Shown piece after piece: positions 18,435 to 26,717 of a stretch of 64,000 nucleotides of DNA; position 1 is the first letter of the stretch, and each line of letters begins with the position of its first letter. A program made the position numbers and the translations under genes. This DNA comes from an uncultured Bacteroidales bacterium (GTDB taxonomy: Bacteria; Bacteroidota; Bacteroidia; Bacteroidales; Bacteroidaceae). The stretch lies in contig CACYLU010000006.1 of NCBI GenBank assembly GCA_902775375.1, positions 62,001-126,000 of the forward strand. Direction: 5' to 3'. Under the pieces are notes generated by a model. That model saw nothing but the letters and a program-made list of their open reading frames with translations, ran no database searches and was not told the DNA's origin.

Positions 18435-19124
18435 ATGTTTGTTAAGAAATTTTTTATCGCAACCATTGTAACAGCACTATTTGCAATTACTTTTTCAAGT
18501 TGCACTCATGATGATGCTGTTAATGTAAATGACTATGAAACCACTTATAATGGTAAATTTAATTCTCTAAGCCAGAATACATCAGTTGAGTTTAGAGAAC
18601 TGGTGCATTATGCTTTCTTTGGTGGAATTGAAAAGGCTTATGACCCTCAACTGGATTTCTTTGATCTTGATGTTTATGAGAACTATTTGTTTGCTTATCC
18701 TAAACTGATTGCAACTCGTGGTTCAGTTGATTTAGACATACCCCTTAGAGCAGATTTATTGGATGAAGCTAAAAATTGTTTGTCACCTGAAGCTTATCTT
18801 CTTTATGAAGAATTGGTCAACTCTGATAAATTATCTGATGAGGATTTGCAAAGCATAAAAGAGAAAGTGTTGTGTTTGGATGAAGATGGGCGTTATTTCA
18901 TGACATATATCATTAACAATGTTTATAATCTAGCAGATGAATATAATTCATATATTACATCTTTAGCAGCAACAAGGTCTTTTGGATGCGGTTTTGCTGC
19001 TGGGTGTTGTGGCGAAGCTCTTGGATATGTAGCAGCATGTGTTATAGGTGGCCCTTGGGGTGTGATTGCACATTGTGCAATAGGTATAGTTGCTAGTGCA
19101 TTTATTAGTGAAGAGAGATGTTAA
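18435..19124 (+). CDS. Lipoprotein with Cys/Gly-rich hydrophobic C-terminus
   Basis: 229 residues with no family I recognise. A lipoprotein signal ends in ITFSSC (Cys23), predicting export and lipidation. Residues 24-178 are acidic and helical (LSPEAYLLYEELVNSDKLSD). The last 49 residues change abruptly to a small, hydrophobic, glycine- and cysteine-rich tail. It begins RSFGCGFAAGCCGEALGYV, continues CVIGGPWGVIAHCAIG and ends in Cys229, with six Cys (185, 191, 192, 202, 214, 229) and GxxxG-like spacing. Such tails resemble unmodified membrane-active bacteriocins carried at the end of a precursor. The gene is AT-rich relative to its neighbours and is followed after 12 bp by a tiny membrane protein. 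A role as toxin or bacteriocin precursor is inference only. Confidence 0.75.
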   Translation: MFVKKFFIATIVTALFAITFSSCTHDDAVNVNDYETTYNGKFNSLSQNTSVEFRELVHYAFFGGIEKAYDPQLDFFDLDVYENYLFAYPKLIATRGSVDLDIPLRADLLDEAKNCLSPEAYLLYEELVNSDKLSDEDLQSIKEKVLCLDEDGRYFMTYIINNVYNLADEYNSYITSLAATRSFGCGFAAGCCGEALGYVAACVIGGPWGVIAHCAIGIVASAFISEERC

Positions 19125-19136
19125 TTTTTTTGCATT

Positions 19137-19334
19137 ATGAAAAGACGAATAATGATTATTGTTTCCTTACTTTGTTTTGCTTCTGGAGTTGTTTATCTGT
19201 TATTTTTCAATGATACTTTTTTTGACAAACTTCTCTTTTTCTTATTAATAACGGCATCTGGCATGCTGCTAGTCTATTCCGACCCTAATAACATTAAGAA
19301 AATGGGGTGGAAAAACAAATCTAAAAGGCCGTAG
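19137..19334 (+). CDS. Small two-helix membrane protein (possible immunity partner)
   Basis: 65 residues with two predicted transmembrane helices (about 4-24 and 30-48) and a basic C-terminal tail (KKMGWKNKSKRP). It starts 12 bp after the lipoprotein stop, so it is cotranscribed. No family is recognised. Its size, topology and position immediately after the Cys/Gly-rich lipoprotein are what bacteriocin immunity proteins look like, but this is context inference. It ends 19 bp before a perfect hairpin. Confidence 0.65.
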   Translation: MKRRIMIIVSLLCFASGVVYLLFFNDTFFDKLLFFLLITASGMLLVYSDPNNIKKMGWKNKSKRP

Positions 19335-19353
19335 GATTAATAAAATGTAGTTT

Positions 19354-19396
19354 AAAGATTATGCCTCCACTTTTTTTAAGTGGAGGCATAATCTTT
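19354..19396 (+). terminator. Perfect 19-bp hairpin ending the islet operon
   Basis: Arms 19354-19372 and 19378-19396 are exact inverted repeats around a loop of five T. It begins 19 bases past the stop of the two-helix protein. The downstream T tract is short (CTTT), so it may be an RNA-stabilising 3' structure as much as an intrinsic terminator. Confidence 0.7.
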
Positions 19397-19517
19397 AGTC
19401 GTCTATATGAAAGGGAGTTACACATAGTTTGTCCCCTTCCCAATGTGCGAAATGGCACTCATAGCGGTTTGATGATTTTAAGATTATTTTGCAGACAGAG
19501 CGAGACAAGCGATTTTA

Positions 19518-19549
19518 TATTGTTTATTAGAAATATTGTTTACCTTTGC
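19518..19549 (+). promoter_or_regulatory. Orphan promoter: TTG near 19520, TACCTTTGC at 19541-19549
   Basis: A full consensus -7 box TACCTTTGC (19541-19549), with a TTG 18 bases upstream. It points rightward into 200 bases without any credible reading frame, then into the second repeat copy. It may drive a small RNA or be a relic of a lost gene. Confidence 0.5.
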
Positions 19550-19692
19550 GGCATCTTATAAAAGATATCATTAGTGTTCCATTTAAACTGCGATGAGTTA
19601 GGAATTACATAGTGGTAAATCGGTAACTCTCAGAAAGCCTTACTATATTTTTTCGTTCTTGTCGTTCTGCATATTCAGGTTGTAGACATTCC

Positions 19693-19762
19693 CGTTGTAA
19701 GTGGCAGGATGCCAGCTTCCAGGAATATGGATTCGGGGCGACGCAGGTCACGATACATGCTT
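19693..19762 (+). repeat. Right 70-bp direct repeat (displaced Smr 3' end)
   Basis: A near-identical copy of 18243-18312, lacking the rest of the gene. Read in the Smr frame it ends ...CAT GCT TAA. A 22-bp-unit array starts four bases after it, as if this were the original gene end with its natural downstream sequence. Confidence 0.95.
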
Positions 19763-19765
19763 AAT

Positions 19766-19961
19766 ATTCCAATATCTGCCATGGGTATGAGTGGCAGCTC
19801 CTACCACCCGCTCTGATAATCCCTACGAGGTAAAGGAGCGGCACCTATGGGGCGTCGCAATATCTGTTATACCCCTATAGTAATATCTCCTTCCCCTCAT
19901 AACTGACGCTCGGATACCCCCATAGCAGATACTGGAACAAGGCATGGGAGGCATTCCTGTC
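19766..19961. repeat. 22-bp-periodic intergenic array A
   Basis: Six degenerate 22-bp units (19766-19897), for example GTCGCAATATCTGTTATACC at 19854, are followed by a 23-bp unit and then an inverted half unit CATAGCAGATACTGGAAC (19921-19938) and one more inverted unit. The 20-mer TACCCCCATAGCAGATACTG at 19915-19934 is identical to 43575-43594 in array B. No coding frame is present. Confidence 0.75.
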
Positions 19962-20180
19962 AAGAAGGTTGAGACATTACTAATGTGCATGGAAAGACAT
20001 CATTATTGTTTTGCGATTCAAAAAAATGTCGAGGTTTCCTGAATAAAGATAATTTCAAAAGCTAATATGTATCTGTGTGACAGCCCTTATTGCCTGTAAC
20101 TCTGATTGGACAGACAATCTCTGTTGCAGAGATAAGATATTCTTTACATTTTGCCCAAAAAAGAAATAGTTGATGTTTAG
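19962..20180. other. Intergenic stretch without a recognisable gene
   Basis: Between array A and the 3' end of rsgA. I see only a short hairpin (ATCTCTG/CAGAGAT, 20117-20133) and no promoter, reading frame or structured RNA that can be named. Confidence 0.6.
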
Positions 20181-21119
20181 TCAATATGCCTCGCGGTATT
20201 TCTTCTCGTCCTTGTCGTCCAGCATGCTCAGATAGCTGGCATAGCGACTTTGACTGATTAGATGTTGCTCAACAGCATCCCGAACGGCACAGCCAGGCTC
20301 GTGGGTATGGGTACAGTTGCCATACTTGCAATTGGCGGAAGTATGGAATATCTCAGGGAAGTAATGGCCTATCTCCTCGACCTCCATGTCAAAGGTGCCA
20401 AAGCCTTTGATTCCCGGGGTGTCAACTAGATAGCCACCCTCTGGCAGGGCATACATTTCGCTGAAGGTAGTGGTGTGCATGCCTTTCAGATGAGCGGATG
20501 ATATCTCCGAAGTCTTTGCCTTAATGTCCAGATTGGGTAGGAGCAGGTTGATGAGTGATGATTTACCAACACCTGAGTTGCCGGAAAGTAAGGTGACCTT
20601 ACCTTTCATCTGTTCCTTCACGGCATCTGTTCCCTCACCAGTCTTGATGGACATGGGAAAACATTGGTAGCCAATGGTAGTATATAGATTGATGAGGGCA
20701 TGCATATAGCGAGTCTCATCTTCATTATAAAGATCAGTCTTGTTGATGACCAGACTTACAGGTACCCTATATGCCTCTGCGGTGGCAAGAAAACGGTCGA
20801 TGAAGATGGTGTTGGTCTCAGGGTGGCTAACTGTGACCAGCAGGAAAGCTTGGTCAAGGTTGGCAGCTATGATGTGGCTCTGTTTGGATAGGTTGGACGC
20901 TTTGCGGATGATATAGTTCTTGCGGTCTTCTATCTCGTGTATCAAGGCCGTGCCTTCTTGGTTGAGGGTGATATGCACCCAGTCACCCACAGCCACCGGG
21001 TTGGTGCTGCGGATGCCTTTCAGTCGGAAGTTGCCCTTGATTTTGCACTCAACAACTGGTCCCTCGTCGGTTTTGACGAGGTACCAGCTCCCTGTATTTT
21101 TGACGACAAGTCCTCTCAA
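20181..21119 (-). CDS. rsgA: Ribosome small subunit-dependent GTPase RsgA
   Basis: A circularly permuted GTPase of 312 residues that helps late 30S maturation. The order G4 (NKTDLY), G1 ([15 protein letters not shown]) and G3 (DTPG in [10 protein letters not shown]) shows the permutation. An N-terminal OB fold precedes it. The C-terminal zinc site is [14 protein letters not shown]. It is 13 bp after frr, so pyrH-frr-rsgA probably form a translation-linked operon. Confidence 0.97.
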   Translation of the reverse strand: MRGLVVKNTGSWYLVKTDEGPVVECKIKGNFRLKGIRSTNPVAVGDWVHITLNQEGTALIHEIEDRKNYIIRKASNLSKQSHIIAANLDQAFLLVTVSHPETNTIFIDRFLATAEAYRVPVSLVINKTDLYNEDETRYMHALINLYTTIGYQCFPMSIKTGEGTDAVKEQMKGKVTLLSGNSGVGKSSLINLLLPNLDIKAKTSEISSAHLKGMHTTTFSEMYALPEGGYLVDTPGIKGFGTFDMEVEEIGHYFPEIFHTSANCKYGNCTHTHEPGCAVRDAVEQHLISQSRYASYLSMLDDKDEKKYREAY

Positions 21120-21132
21120 GGATTACACCCCT

Positions 21133-21693
21133 TTATACTGTCATGATTTCCTTGTTCTTCACGGCCAATAGTTCGTCAACTTGCTTCACGTATTTGTCGT
21201 GTAGCTTCTTCAGCTCTTCCTCGCCGTCTTTTTGGAAATCTTCCGACAATCCTTCCTTTACAGATTTCTTCAGCTCGTCGATACCGTCACGGCGCGCGTT
21301 GCGGATGCTCATCTTGGCGTTCTCTGCTTCAGCCTTGCATTGCTTGGTAAGCTGCACACGACGCTCCTCTGTCAATGGAGGAATACCTAGACGAATTACC
21401 TCGCCATTGTTCTCTGGCATGATGCCCAAGCTGGAGTCGATGATGGCTTTTTCAATCACACGGAACATGTTCTTGTCCCAAGGTTTGATAGCGATGCTGC
21501 GCGCATCGGGGGTGGTCACTGAAGCACAGTTCTGTATAGGCTGCATAGAACCATAAGAATTTACCTTAATGCCATCCAACAGACGTACGTCGGCCTTGCC
21601 GGCACGGATATGAGCCAGTGCGTCTTCCAAATACTCTACGGCCATGCTCATGGCTTCCTGAGCTTCGGCCACTACTGTCTTAACGTCTTTCAT
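21133..21693 (-). CDS. frr: Ribosome recycling factor
   Basis: Splits post-termination ribosomes together with EF-G. 186 residues, the standard length. Recognisable motifs are ALAHIRAGKADVRLLDGIKVN-type (here HIRAGKADVRLLDGI), IKPWDKNM, IPPLTEERR and the long C-terminal helix ending KNKEIMTV. It lies between pyrH (34-bp gap with an AT-rich repeat) and rsgA. Confidence 0.97.
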   Translation of the reverse strand: MKDVKTVVAEAQEAMSMAVEYLEDALAHIRAGKADVRLLDGIKVNSYGSMQPIQNCASVTTPDARSIAIKPWDKNMFRVIEKAIIDSSLGIMPENNGEVIRLGIPPLTEERRVQLTKQCKAEAENAKMSIRNARRDGIDELKKSVKEGLSEDFQKDGEEELKKLHDKYVKQVDELLAVKNKEIMTV

Positions 21694-21700
21694 ATTATTT

Positions 21701-21727
21701 CAATTATCAATTATCCATTATCATTCA
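21701..21727. repeat. Short AT-rich repeat between frr and pyrH
   Basis: CAATTATCAATTATCCATTA followed by TCATTCA. It is the reverse complement of the word pattern at 14393-14423 and is related to the palindromic insert in topB. Confidence 0.6.
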
Positions 21728-22438
21728 TCAAGGATGTACCAGCGTGCCTATACCTTCGCCATTAATCACTTTCTTAAGGTTGCCCACCACATCCATATTG
21801 AACACTACGATAGGCAGACCATTGTCTTTGCACATGCATATGGCTGAAAGGTCCATCACCTTCAGACCACGTGCCAACACTTCATCGTAACTAATCTCAT
21901 CAAACTTGGTGGCTGTAGGGTCTTTCTCTGGGTCAGCCGTATAAACACCATCCACACGGGTACCCTTGAACATCACGTCGGCCTCGATCTCTATGCCACG
22001 CAAGCTGGAGCCTGTGTCGGTGGTGAAATATGGAGAACCAGTGCCACAGGCAAATACACATACCTCACCTGCCTCCATGCATTCTATAGCACGCCATTTG
22101 GTGTAAAATTCGCCAATGGGTTCCATCCTGATGGCTGTGAGCACACGTGTTTTCACTCCGATAGCAGTCAATGCGCTACTCAGAGCCAGTGAGTTGATGG
22201 CTGTCGCCAACATACCCATTTGGTCACCCTTCACACGGTCGAAACCTTTAGAAGCTCCACTTAGTCCGCGGAAGATGTTGCCACCACCTATCACGATGCC
22301 AATCTGCACGCCCATATCGTGGATTTCCTTAATCTGAGCGGCATATTCGCCCAGACGCTTCTCATCGATGCCGTGACCTTTCTCGCCCATCAGGCTCTCG
22401 CCACTTAGTTTCAGTAGTATTCTCTTAAACTTTGTCAT
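21728..22438 (-). CDS. pyrH: UMP kinase
   Basis: Phosphorylates UMP to UDP; a hexameric amino acid kinase-fold enzyme. 236 residues, the usual length. Motifs are LKLSGESLMGEKGHGID at the N-terminus, IGIVIGGGNIFRGL, TAIRMEPIGE, the ribose loop GTGSPYFTTDTG and GTRVDGVYTADPEKDP. pyrH-frr adjacency is common in bacteria. It is 9 bp downstream of the glycerophosphodiesterase gene. Confidence 0.97.
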   Translation of the reverse strand: MTKFKRILLKLSGESLMGEKGHGIDEKRLGEYAAQIKEIHDMGVQIGIVIGGGNIFRGLSGASKGFDRVKGDQMGMLATAINSLALSSALTAIGVKTRVLTAIRMEPIGEFYTKWRAIECMEAGEVCVFACGTGSPYFTTDTGSSLRGIEIEADVMFKGTRVDGVYTADPEKDPTATKFDEISYDEVLARGLKVMDLSAICMCKDNGLPIVVFNMDVVGNLKKVINGEGIGTLVHP

Positions 22439-22447
22439 ATATTCTTC

Positions 22448-23209
22448 TTATTTTCTTAACATTCCTTGTAACTCAACAGGTTTGTTGGTAGTGATATAAT
22501 CAACGTGCTTGTCAATGTAATACTGCAGCATCTCTGGATTATCTACAGTCCACACATTCACCTCAACACCCAATTCCTGTGCCTGGGTGAGCCATTCGGG
22601 ATGCTCTGACCTGAGAGCATTTTGGTGATAGTCGATGCCTTTCAAGCCCAGACTCTTTACCTTCTTAGGTGAATAGTCGCCATCGAGGTAATAAATGTTG
22701 GTGTCAGGCAGCAGTTTCTTGAAAGCCAGGCAAGCATTGATGCTAAAAGCGATGATGTCTGTACGGTCAAGCACACCATAATGTTTCAACTTGCGTACTA
22801 TCTTGGCAACACATTCATCCTCTCGGTTGAGGTCGGTGAGTGATTTCATTTCCAACACCAGTCTAATATTCAACTCCTTGCCTTTTGCCAGGTACTCGTC
22901 TAACGTAGGTAATTTCTCTCCATTATCCAAGCGTATGGCCCTTACCTGTTCAAAAGTAGAGGTCTCCATGTTTACACCTTTATACACTTTATCATGGTTC
23001 ACTACCAACTCGCCATCGGCCGTCATCCATACGTCAAACTCAGAACCGTATGCCCCTATTGAATCGGCCTTTACCAGAGCGGCAATGGAGTTTTGCGCGG
23101 AACCGGGCGTATCCCAAAAACCACGATGGCAGATTACCTTCTGACCATAGACGAAGCCTTGTATGTTGGCCATTAACAAAGTCACTATTATCAACAAAAC
23201 TCTTTTCAT
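22448..23209 (-). CDS. Exported glycerophosphodiester phosphodiesterase family protein
   Basis: 253 residues with a signal peptide (MKRVLLIIVTLLMANIQGFVYG), so periplasmic or surface located. The GDPD catalytic pattern is present: ICHRGFWDTPGSAQNSIAAL (His, Arg, Asn), GSEFDVWMTADGELVVNHD (Glu, Asp, His) and LEMKS. It would release glycerol phosphate from deacylated phospholipids or teichoic-like polymers. It lies between a glycerol-1-phosphate dehydrogenase gene and pyrH on the same strand, so a glycerophosphate theme is possible. Confidence 0.9.
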   Translation of the reverse strand: MKRVLLIIVTLLMANIQGFVYGQKVICHRGFWDTPGSAQNSIAALVKADSIGAYGSEFDVWMTADGELVVNHDKVYKGVNMETSTFEQVRAIRLDNGEKLPTLDEYLAKGKELNIRLVLEMKSLTDLNREDECVAKIVRKLKHYGVLDRTDIIAFSINACLAFKKLLPDTNIYYLDGDYSPKKVKSLGLKGIDYHQNALRSEHPEWLTQAQELGVEVNVWTVDNPEMLQYYIDKHVDYITTNKPVELQGMLRK

Positions 23210-23259
23210 AGTTATTTATCTTAAAATTGTAACAGTTCTCAGTATTCTAATATCCGCTT

Positions 23260-24726
23260 TTAGAGTGTCTCAAACTTCTTAGTCTTAGTGAACAGATCGT
23301 CCAGCCATGCGGTGAGGTAGCCTGTACGAGCAGCCAGACTCATGACGTTGAATCGTTTGCTCAGATAAGGAACACATTCCAATGTCTGACGCACATGCTC
23401 CCAACTGATTCCGGCTTCAATAGGGCGAGTCGGCATACGACCCAATTTCAGGATATCATACAACTGTCGTACGGGTATAATCTGTTGTGCTAAACGATCC
23501 CTTACTTCTGGCCAATATTCTTTCAACTGCTGCAGTTCGATACTAAGCTTCTCTGGCGTCACATAGTTAGACATTGCTACTTGCATACCAAGTTTTTGCA
23601 GTCCCACCTTGCTGAGGGCTTCATGAGCTTTCCGCTCGTAAGTTTCCAATGAAGGCCATTCCTTGACACATTTCTTCACATCAAGTGCCTCGTCAAACGG
23701 GAATGCCAGCAATTTGTTATATACAGCTGTTACAGAAAGCAATGCGATACTCAGTAATTTACCATGAGCTATTTTGTCTTTGCCGCTCACGGCACGTTCC
23801 ATTTCCCAAATGCCTGTAAGCTGATGTTCGGCACCTGATGAAGGCAGGTCGCTCTTTACAACCTGCATAGCCAGACCACTTAACAACAAGCCTTCCATCA
23901 TCTTCTCGATACTCTTGCGCTCATCGATGGGCTCGCCTGCCATGATTCGTTCTACTGACAGCATTGTTTCATGGTATCCACTCTGGCTCATCTTCCATGC
24001 CTTCTCATTGATGTGATCAATACCCATCCAATCTGCCAAGATCCAGTCGGCACCAGCTGTCATCTTAGCCAGCAAGTCGGCATAACCAGATTGATTCAGT
24101 TCTGCAGGGGCATGGATGATGATATCAGTATCAGCCAATACCGCTTGTGGACCCGGGCAGGGGAACGACTGCTTAATGCCGTTCATGCGGATGGCAGCTC
24201 CATAAGCCGTATATCCACCATTTGATGCAGCTGTTGGTACTACCATATAGTGGCGACCCGACAGATGGGCGGCCAGCTTGGTAAGGTCGTTCAGGGTGCC
24301 AGCCCCAACAGCGATAGGTATCACTTCTACTGGCAGTTGATGCAGGCGATCGAGCAACACACCCATGGTGTCGAAGTTAGCATGTAAGTTCTTCCCTTCA
24401 TAGATGACATGTTCTTCTACCACTACACCAGCCTTCATCAACGACTCTTCAATCAACTTACCTGCTATAGGAAAGGTGTTGGTATCTGCAACTACTATTG
24501 CTTTGCAATGTGGGAACTGCTTTACAAACAACTCACCCACCTGTTCTATGATGCCCGGACCTATGCGCATGGCTCGAGTATCATTGATGGACTGTAATGC
24601 CTGCTCCATCTGCAACATGCCATTTCTGAAGAATCGGGGTGTATAGGCCGGATCTTCCTTAATCAAGGAGTAGATATGTTGGATAATGTCTGGATTAAAC
24701 TCCAGTGAAAACTCGTAATTCTGCAT
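23260..24726 (-). CDS. egsA: sn-Glycerol-1-phosphate dehydrogenase (AraM/EgsA-like)
   Basis: An iron-containing-alcohol-dehydrogenase-fold enzyme of 488 residues, predicted to reduce dihydroxyacetone phosphate to sn-glycerol-1-phosphate, the archaeal lipid enantiomer. The NAD-binding loop is AVGAGTLNDLTK (139-150) and PTAASNGG is at 164-171. Likely metal ligands are Asp217 (SGYADLLAKM), His301 (SGAEHQLTGIWEME) and His321 (KDKIAHGKLL), the family pattern. About 40 N-terminal and 70 C-terminal residues extend beyond the core. A promoter element lies 38 bp upstream. Related glycerol dehydrogenases are the alternative, but AEHQ and the PTAASNGG region favour G1P dehydrogenase. Confidence 0.85.
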   Translation of the reverse strand: MQNYEFSLEFNPDIIQHIYSLIKEDPAYTPRFFRNGMLQMEQALQSINDTRAMRIGPGIIEQVGELFVKQFPHCKAIVVADTNTFPIAGKLIEESLMKAGVVVEEHVIYEGKNLHANFDTMGVLLDRLHQLPVEVIPIAVGAGTLNDLTKLAAHLSGRHYMVVPTAASNGGYTAYGAAIRMNGIKQSFPCPGPQAVLADTDIIIHAPAELNQSGYADLLAKMTAGADWILADWMGIDHINEKAWKMSQSGYHETMLSVERIMAGEPIDERKSIEKMMEGLLLSGLAMQVVKSDLPSSGAEHQLTGIWEMERAVSGKDKIAHGKLLSIALLSVTAVYNKLLAFPFDEALDVKKCVKEWPSLETYERKAHEALSKVGLQKLGMQVAMSNYVTPEKLSIELQQLKEYWPEVRDRLAQQIIPVRQLYDILKLGRMPTRPIEAGISWEHVRQTLECVPYLSKRFNVMSLAARTGYLTAWLDDLFTKTKKFETL

Positions 24727-24763
24727 AATAGGCCTGTTTTTATTTCATTCGCTTTTCATCCAA

Positions 24764-24771
24764 CAAATATA
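24764..24771 (-). promoter_or_regulatory. Promoter -7 element TATATTTG for the G1P dehydrogenase gene
   Basis: Minus-strand TAnnTTTG match 38 bases upstream of the ATG. Confidence 0.5.
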
Positions 24772-24795
24772 TGCAATGGTTTTGAATTATCAAAA

Positions 24796-26694
24796 TTATT
24801 TTAACCTATTCACGGTAATCTTTGATGGATGTGTCTTCTCGTGGAAGATTTTGATGTCAGACTTGATAAAATCTTGTTCATTGGCCTGAGTGATGTCAAT
24901 GAATTGTTGCGGATTCAGGTCGTTCAGAGGGAACCATGAGCTCTGTATCTGCACTACAATGCGATGCCCTTTTTGGAAACAATGGGCAATGTCGGGCAGG
25001 GCAAACTTCACCTGTGTCACCTTTCCAGGTTTGAAGCCTTCGGGATGTTCGAAACTGTTGCGATACCTGCCTCTCATGACTTCACCTCGTACTAACATCT
25101 GATAGCTGCCCATGATGGTAGTCAGGGGCTTACCTCCATTGAATCGGTCCTCTATGTCCTTGCTGTATTTGAAATCTTCAGGAAACTCGTCTATCACTTT
25201 CACTACAAAGTCAGCATCCGTTGTACTGATAGCTACTTGCAGGTCAGCCATAATCTCGCCTGTAAGCGTTACATCCTCAGTCAACACCTCACTACGGAAA
25301 GTCAATACGTCTGGACGACGCTCAGCAAAACGCTGGTCGTGTGTCATGTACTCGCGTGCCCTGCTTCTGCCAATTATATCGGTATAGGGAACAGGATGAT
25401 TGGGGTCAGAGGTGTAAAGACTAAATGAACTGCCTTTTTGTGGTGCCATATTACTGAGCTGTCCGTCGGCTTGCAAGTAAAAATTAACTGGTTCACTGCC
25501 TTTGGGTGGCCATTGGTCGAATTTCTTCCATTCGTTGGCACCCGTTATGAACATATAGATATGGTTGTCTAAATCAGGTTTAGGCCCTTCACCATTCAGA
25601 TAGTATTGGAAGAAGTTGAATTCCACTTCATGTAGATAATAGTCAGAGGTGTTGGCTCCGAAATAGATGTCCCCCAAATGGTTGCCCCTGTCACGCTCCC
25701 ATGCTCCATGGAACCAGGGCCCCATGATGAACTGCGTCTGTGTCTGCGGACTCTGTTGCTTCAGGGCCTTATACACGCCCCAAGTGCCATAACAGTCTTC
25801 AGCATCAAACAATCCACCAGTTAATAAGATGGCTGGTTTTACATCCCTTAAGTGTCTGCGAGCATCGCGAGCTTGCCAAAAAGCATCATAGTCAGGATGT
25901 GCCATCAGGTCTTTCCAAAAAGCAATACTGTCACCTACAATGTTAGTAATATCCTTTAGCGTTTTGTTACGCAGGAAGAAACTGTATTCGTCATCGGCAA
26001 AGAAAGGCTTCATAGGAGTTATTCTTTGTGTTGGTACGGGGCGTGGTCTGCCGAAATATTGAGCCACAAAGTTCAACATGTCAGTAATCATCAGAACGCC
26101 ATGATGATGATAGTCGTCTCCCATCCACCAGTCTGTTACAGGTGCTTGAGGTGACACTGCTTTGATAGCGGGGTGTCCGCTTAATGCAGCCATCGTAGCA
26201 TAGAATCCTGGGTATGAGGTGCCTAATACACCAATACTGCCATTGCTCTTTACATTGTTAATCAGCCATTCGGCAGTATCATAGGTGTCACTTGCCTCGT
26301 CAATGTCATTGTTGCCTTGCTTGTTTCCTATAAAGGGGCGCACATCTACAAACTCTCCTTCACTCATCCATTTGCCTCTTACATCCTGCAATACAATTAC
26401 ATAGCGTTCTCTTGCATAGTTGCGCAACTTTCCCCACAGGTTATAGCTATATCCATCACCATATGGCGATGCTTGATAAGGAGTGCGTTGCATAATGATG
26501 GGCGTCTGTTTAGTTGCATCAATGGGCTCGTAGATAGAGGTGAACAATTTCACTCCATCCCTCATTGGTATCATCACCTCACGCTTGGTATAATGTTGTT
26601 CTACCCATTCGCGTGTCACGTCTTGTGCCTGCATGCAGATGCCGATGATGGCGCAAGCAAGCATTAAACCAATTCTTTTCAAGTTGTTTATCAT
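24796..26694 (-). CDS. Exported CocE/NonD family (X-Pro dipeptidyl-peptidase S15-like) hydrolase
   Basis: 632 residues with a signal peptide (MINNLKRIGLMLACAIIGIC, then MQAQ). The alpha/beta-hydrolase domain has IPMRDGVKLFTSIYEP, VLQDVRGKWMSEGEF and the nucleophile elbow GVLGTSYPGFYA. FDAEDCYGTW and FIMGPWFHGAWERD supply the candidate Asp and His. The C-terminal third is the jelly-roll XPD domain (LTGEIMADLQVAISTTDADF, HRIVVQIQSSWFPLNDLNP). It acts on acyl bonds of esters or N-terminal peptides; the substrate is unknown. A promoter element lies 24 bp upstream, divergent from topB. Confidence 0.92.
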   Translation of the reverse strand: MINNLKRIGLMLACAIIGICMQAQDVTREWVEQHYTKREVMIPMRDGVKLFTSIYEPIDATKQTPIIMQRTPYQASPYGDGYSYNLWGKLRNYARERYVIVLQDVRGKWMSEGEFVDVRPFIGNKQGNNDIDEASDTYDTAEWLINNVKSNGSIGVLGTSYPGFYATMAALSGHPAIKAVSPQAPVTDWWMGDDYHHHGVLMITDMLNFVAQYFGRPRPVPTQRITPMKPFFADDEYSFFLRNKTLKDITNIVGDSIAFWKDLMAHPDYDAFWQARDARRHLRDVKPAILLTGGLFDAEDCYGTWGVYKALKQQSPQTQTQFIMGPWFHGAWERDRGNHLGDIYFGANTSDYYLHEVEFNFFQYYLNGEGPKPDLDNHIYMFITGANEWKKFDQWPPKGSEPVNFYLQADGQLSNMAPQKGSSFSLYTSDPNHPVPYTDIIGRSRAREYMTHDQRFAERRPDVLTFRSEVLTEDVTLTGEIMADLQVAISTTDADFVVKVIDEFPEDFKYSKDIEDRFNGGKPLTTIMGSYQMLVRGEVMRGRYRNSFEHPEGFKPGKVTQVKFALPDIAHCFQKGHRIVVQIQSSWFPLNDLNPQQFIDITQANEQDFIKSDIKIFHEKTHPSKITVNRLK

Positions 26695-26717
26695 ATCACT
26701 ATTTGTTTTTTGCGATA

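Larger units (their letters stand above)
18313..19692. mobile_element. Putative 1.45-kb integrated islet at the 3' end of the Smr gene
   Basis: A strongly AT-rich stretch lies between two 70-bp direct repeats of the Smr gene 3' end, as left by integration into a gene end with the end restored. It carries a lipoprotein gene, a two-helix membrane protein gene, a perfect 19-bp hairpin and one promoter element facing right. No integrase or transposase is present, so it would have to be moved in trans, be a remnant, or have arisen by homologous recombination. The repeats and base composition are directly visible; mobility is inferred. Confidence 0.6.

Noticed and set aside
19361..19561. Reading frame over the islet hairpin
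   Set aside because: It begins inside the hairpin arm and runs through the orphan promoter, with no coding signal or homologous motif visible.
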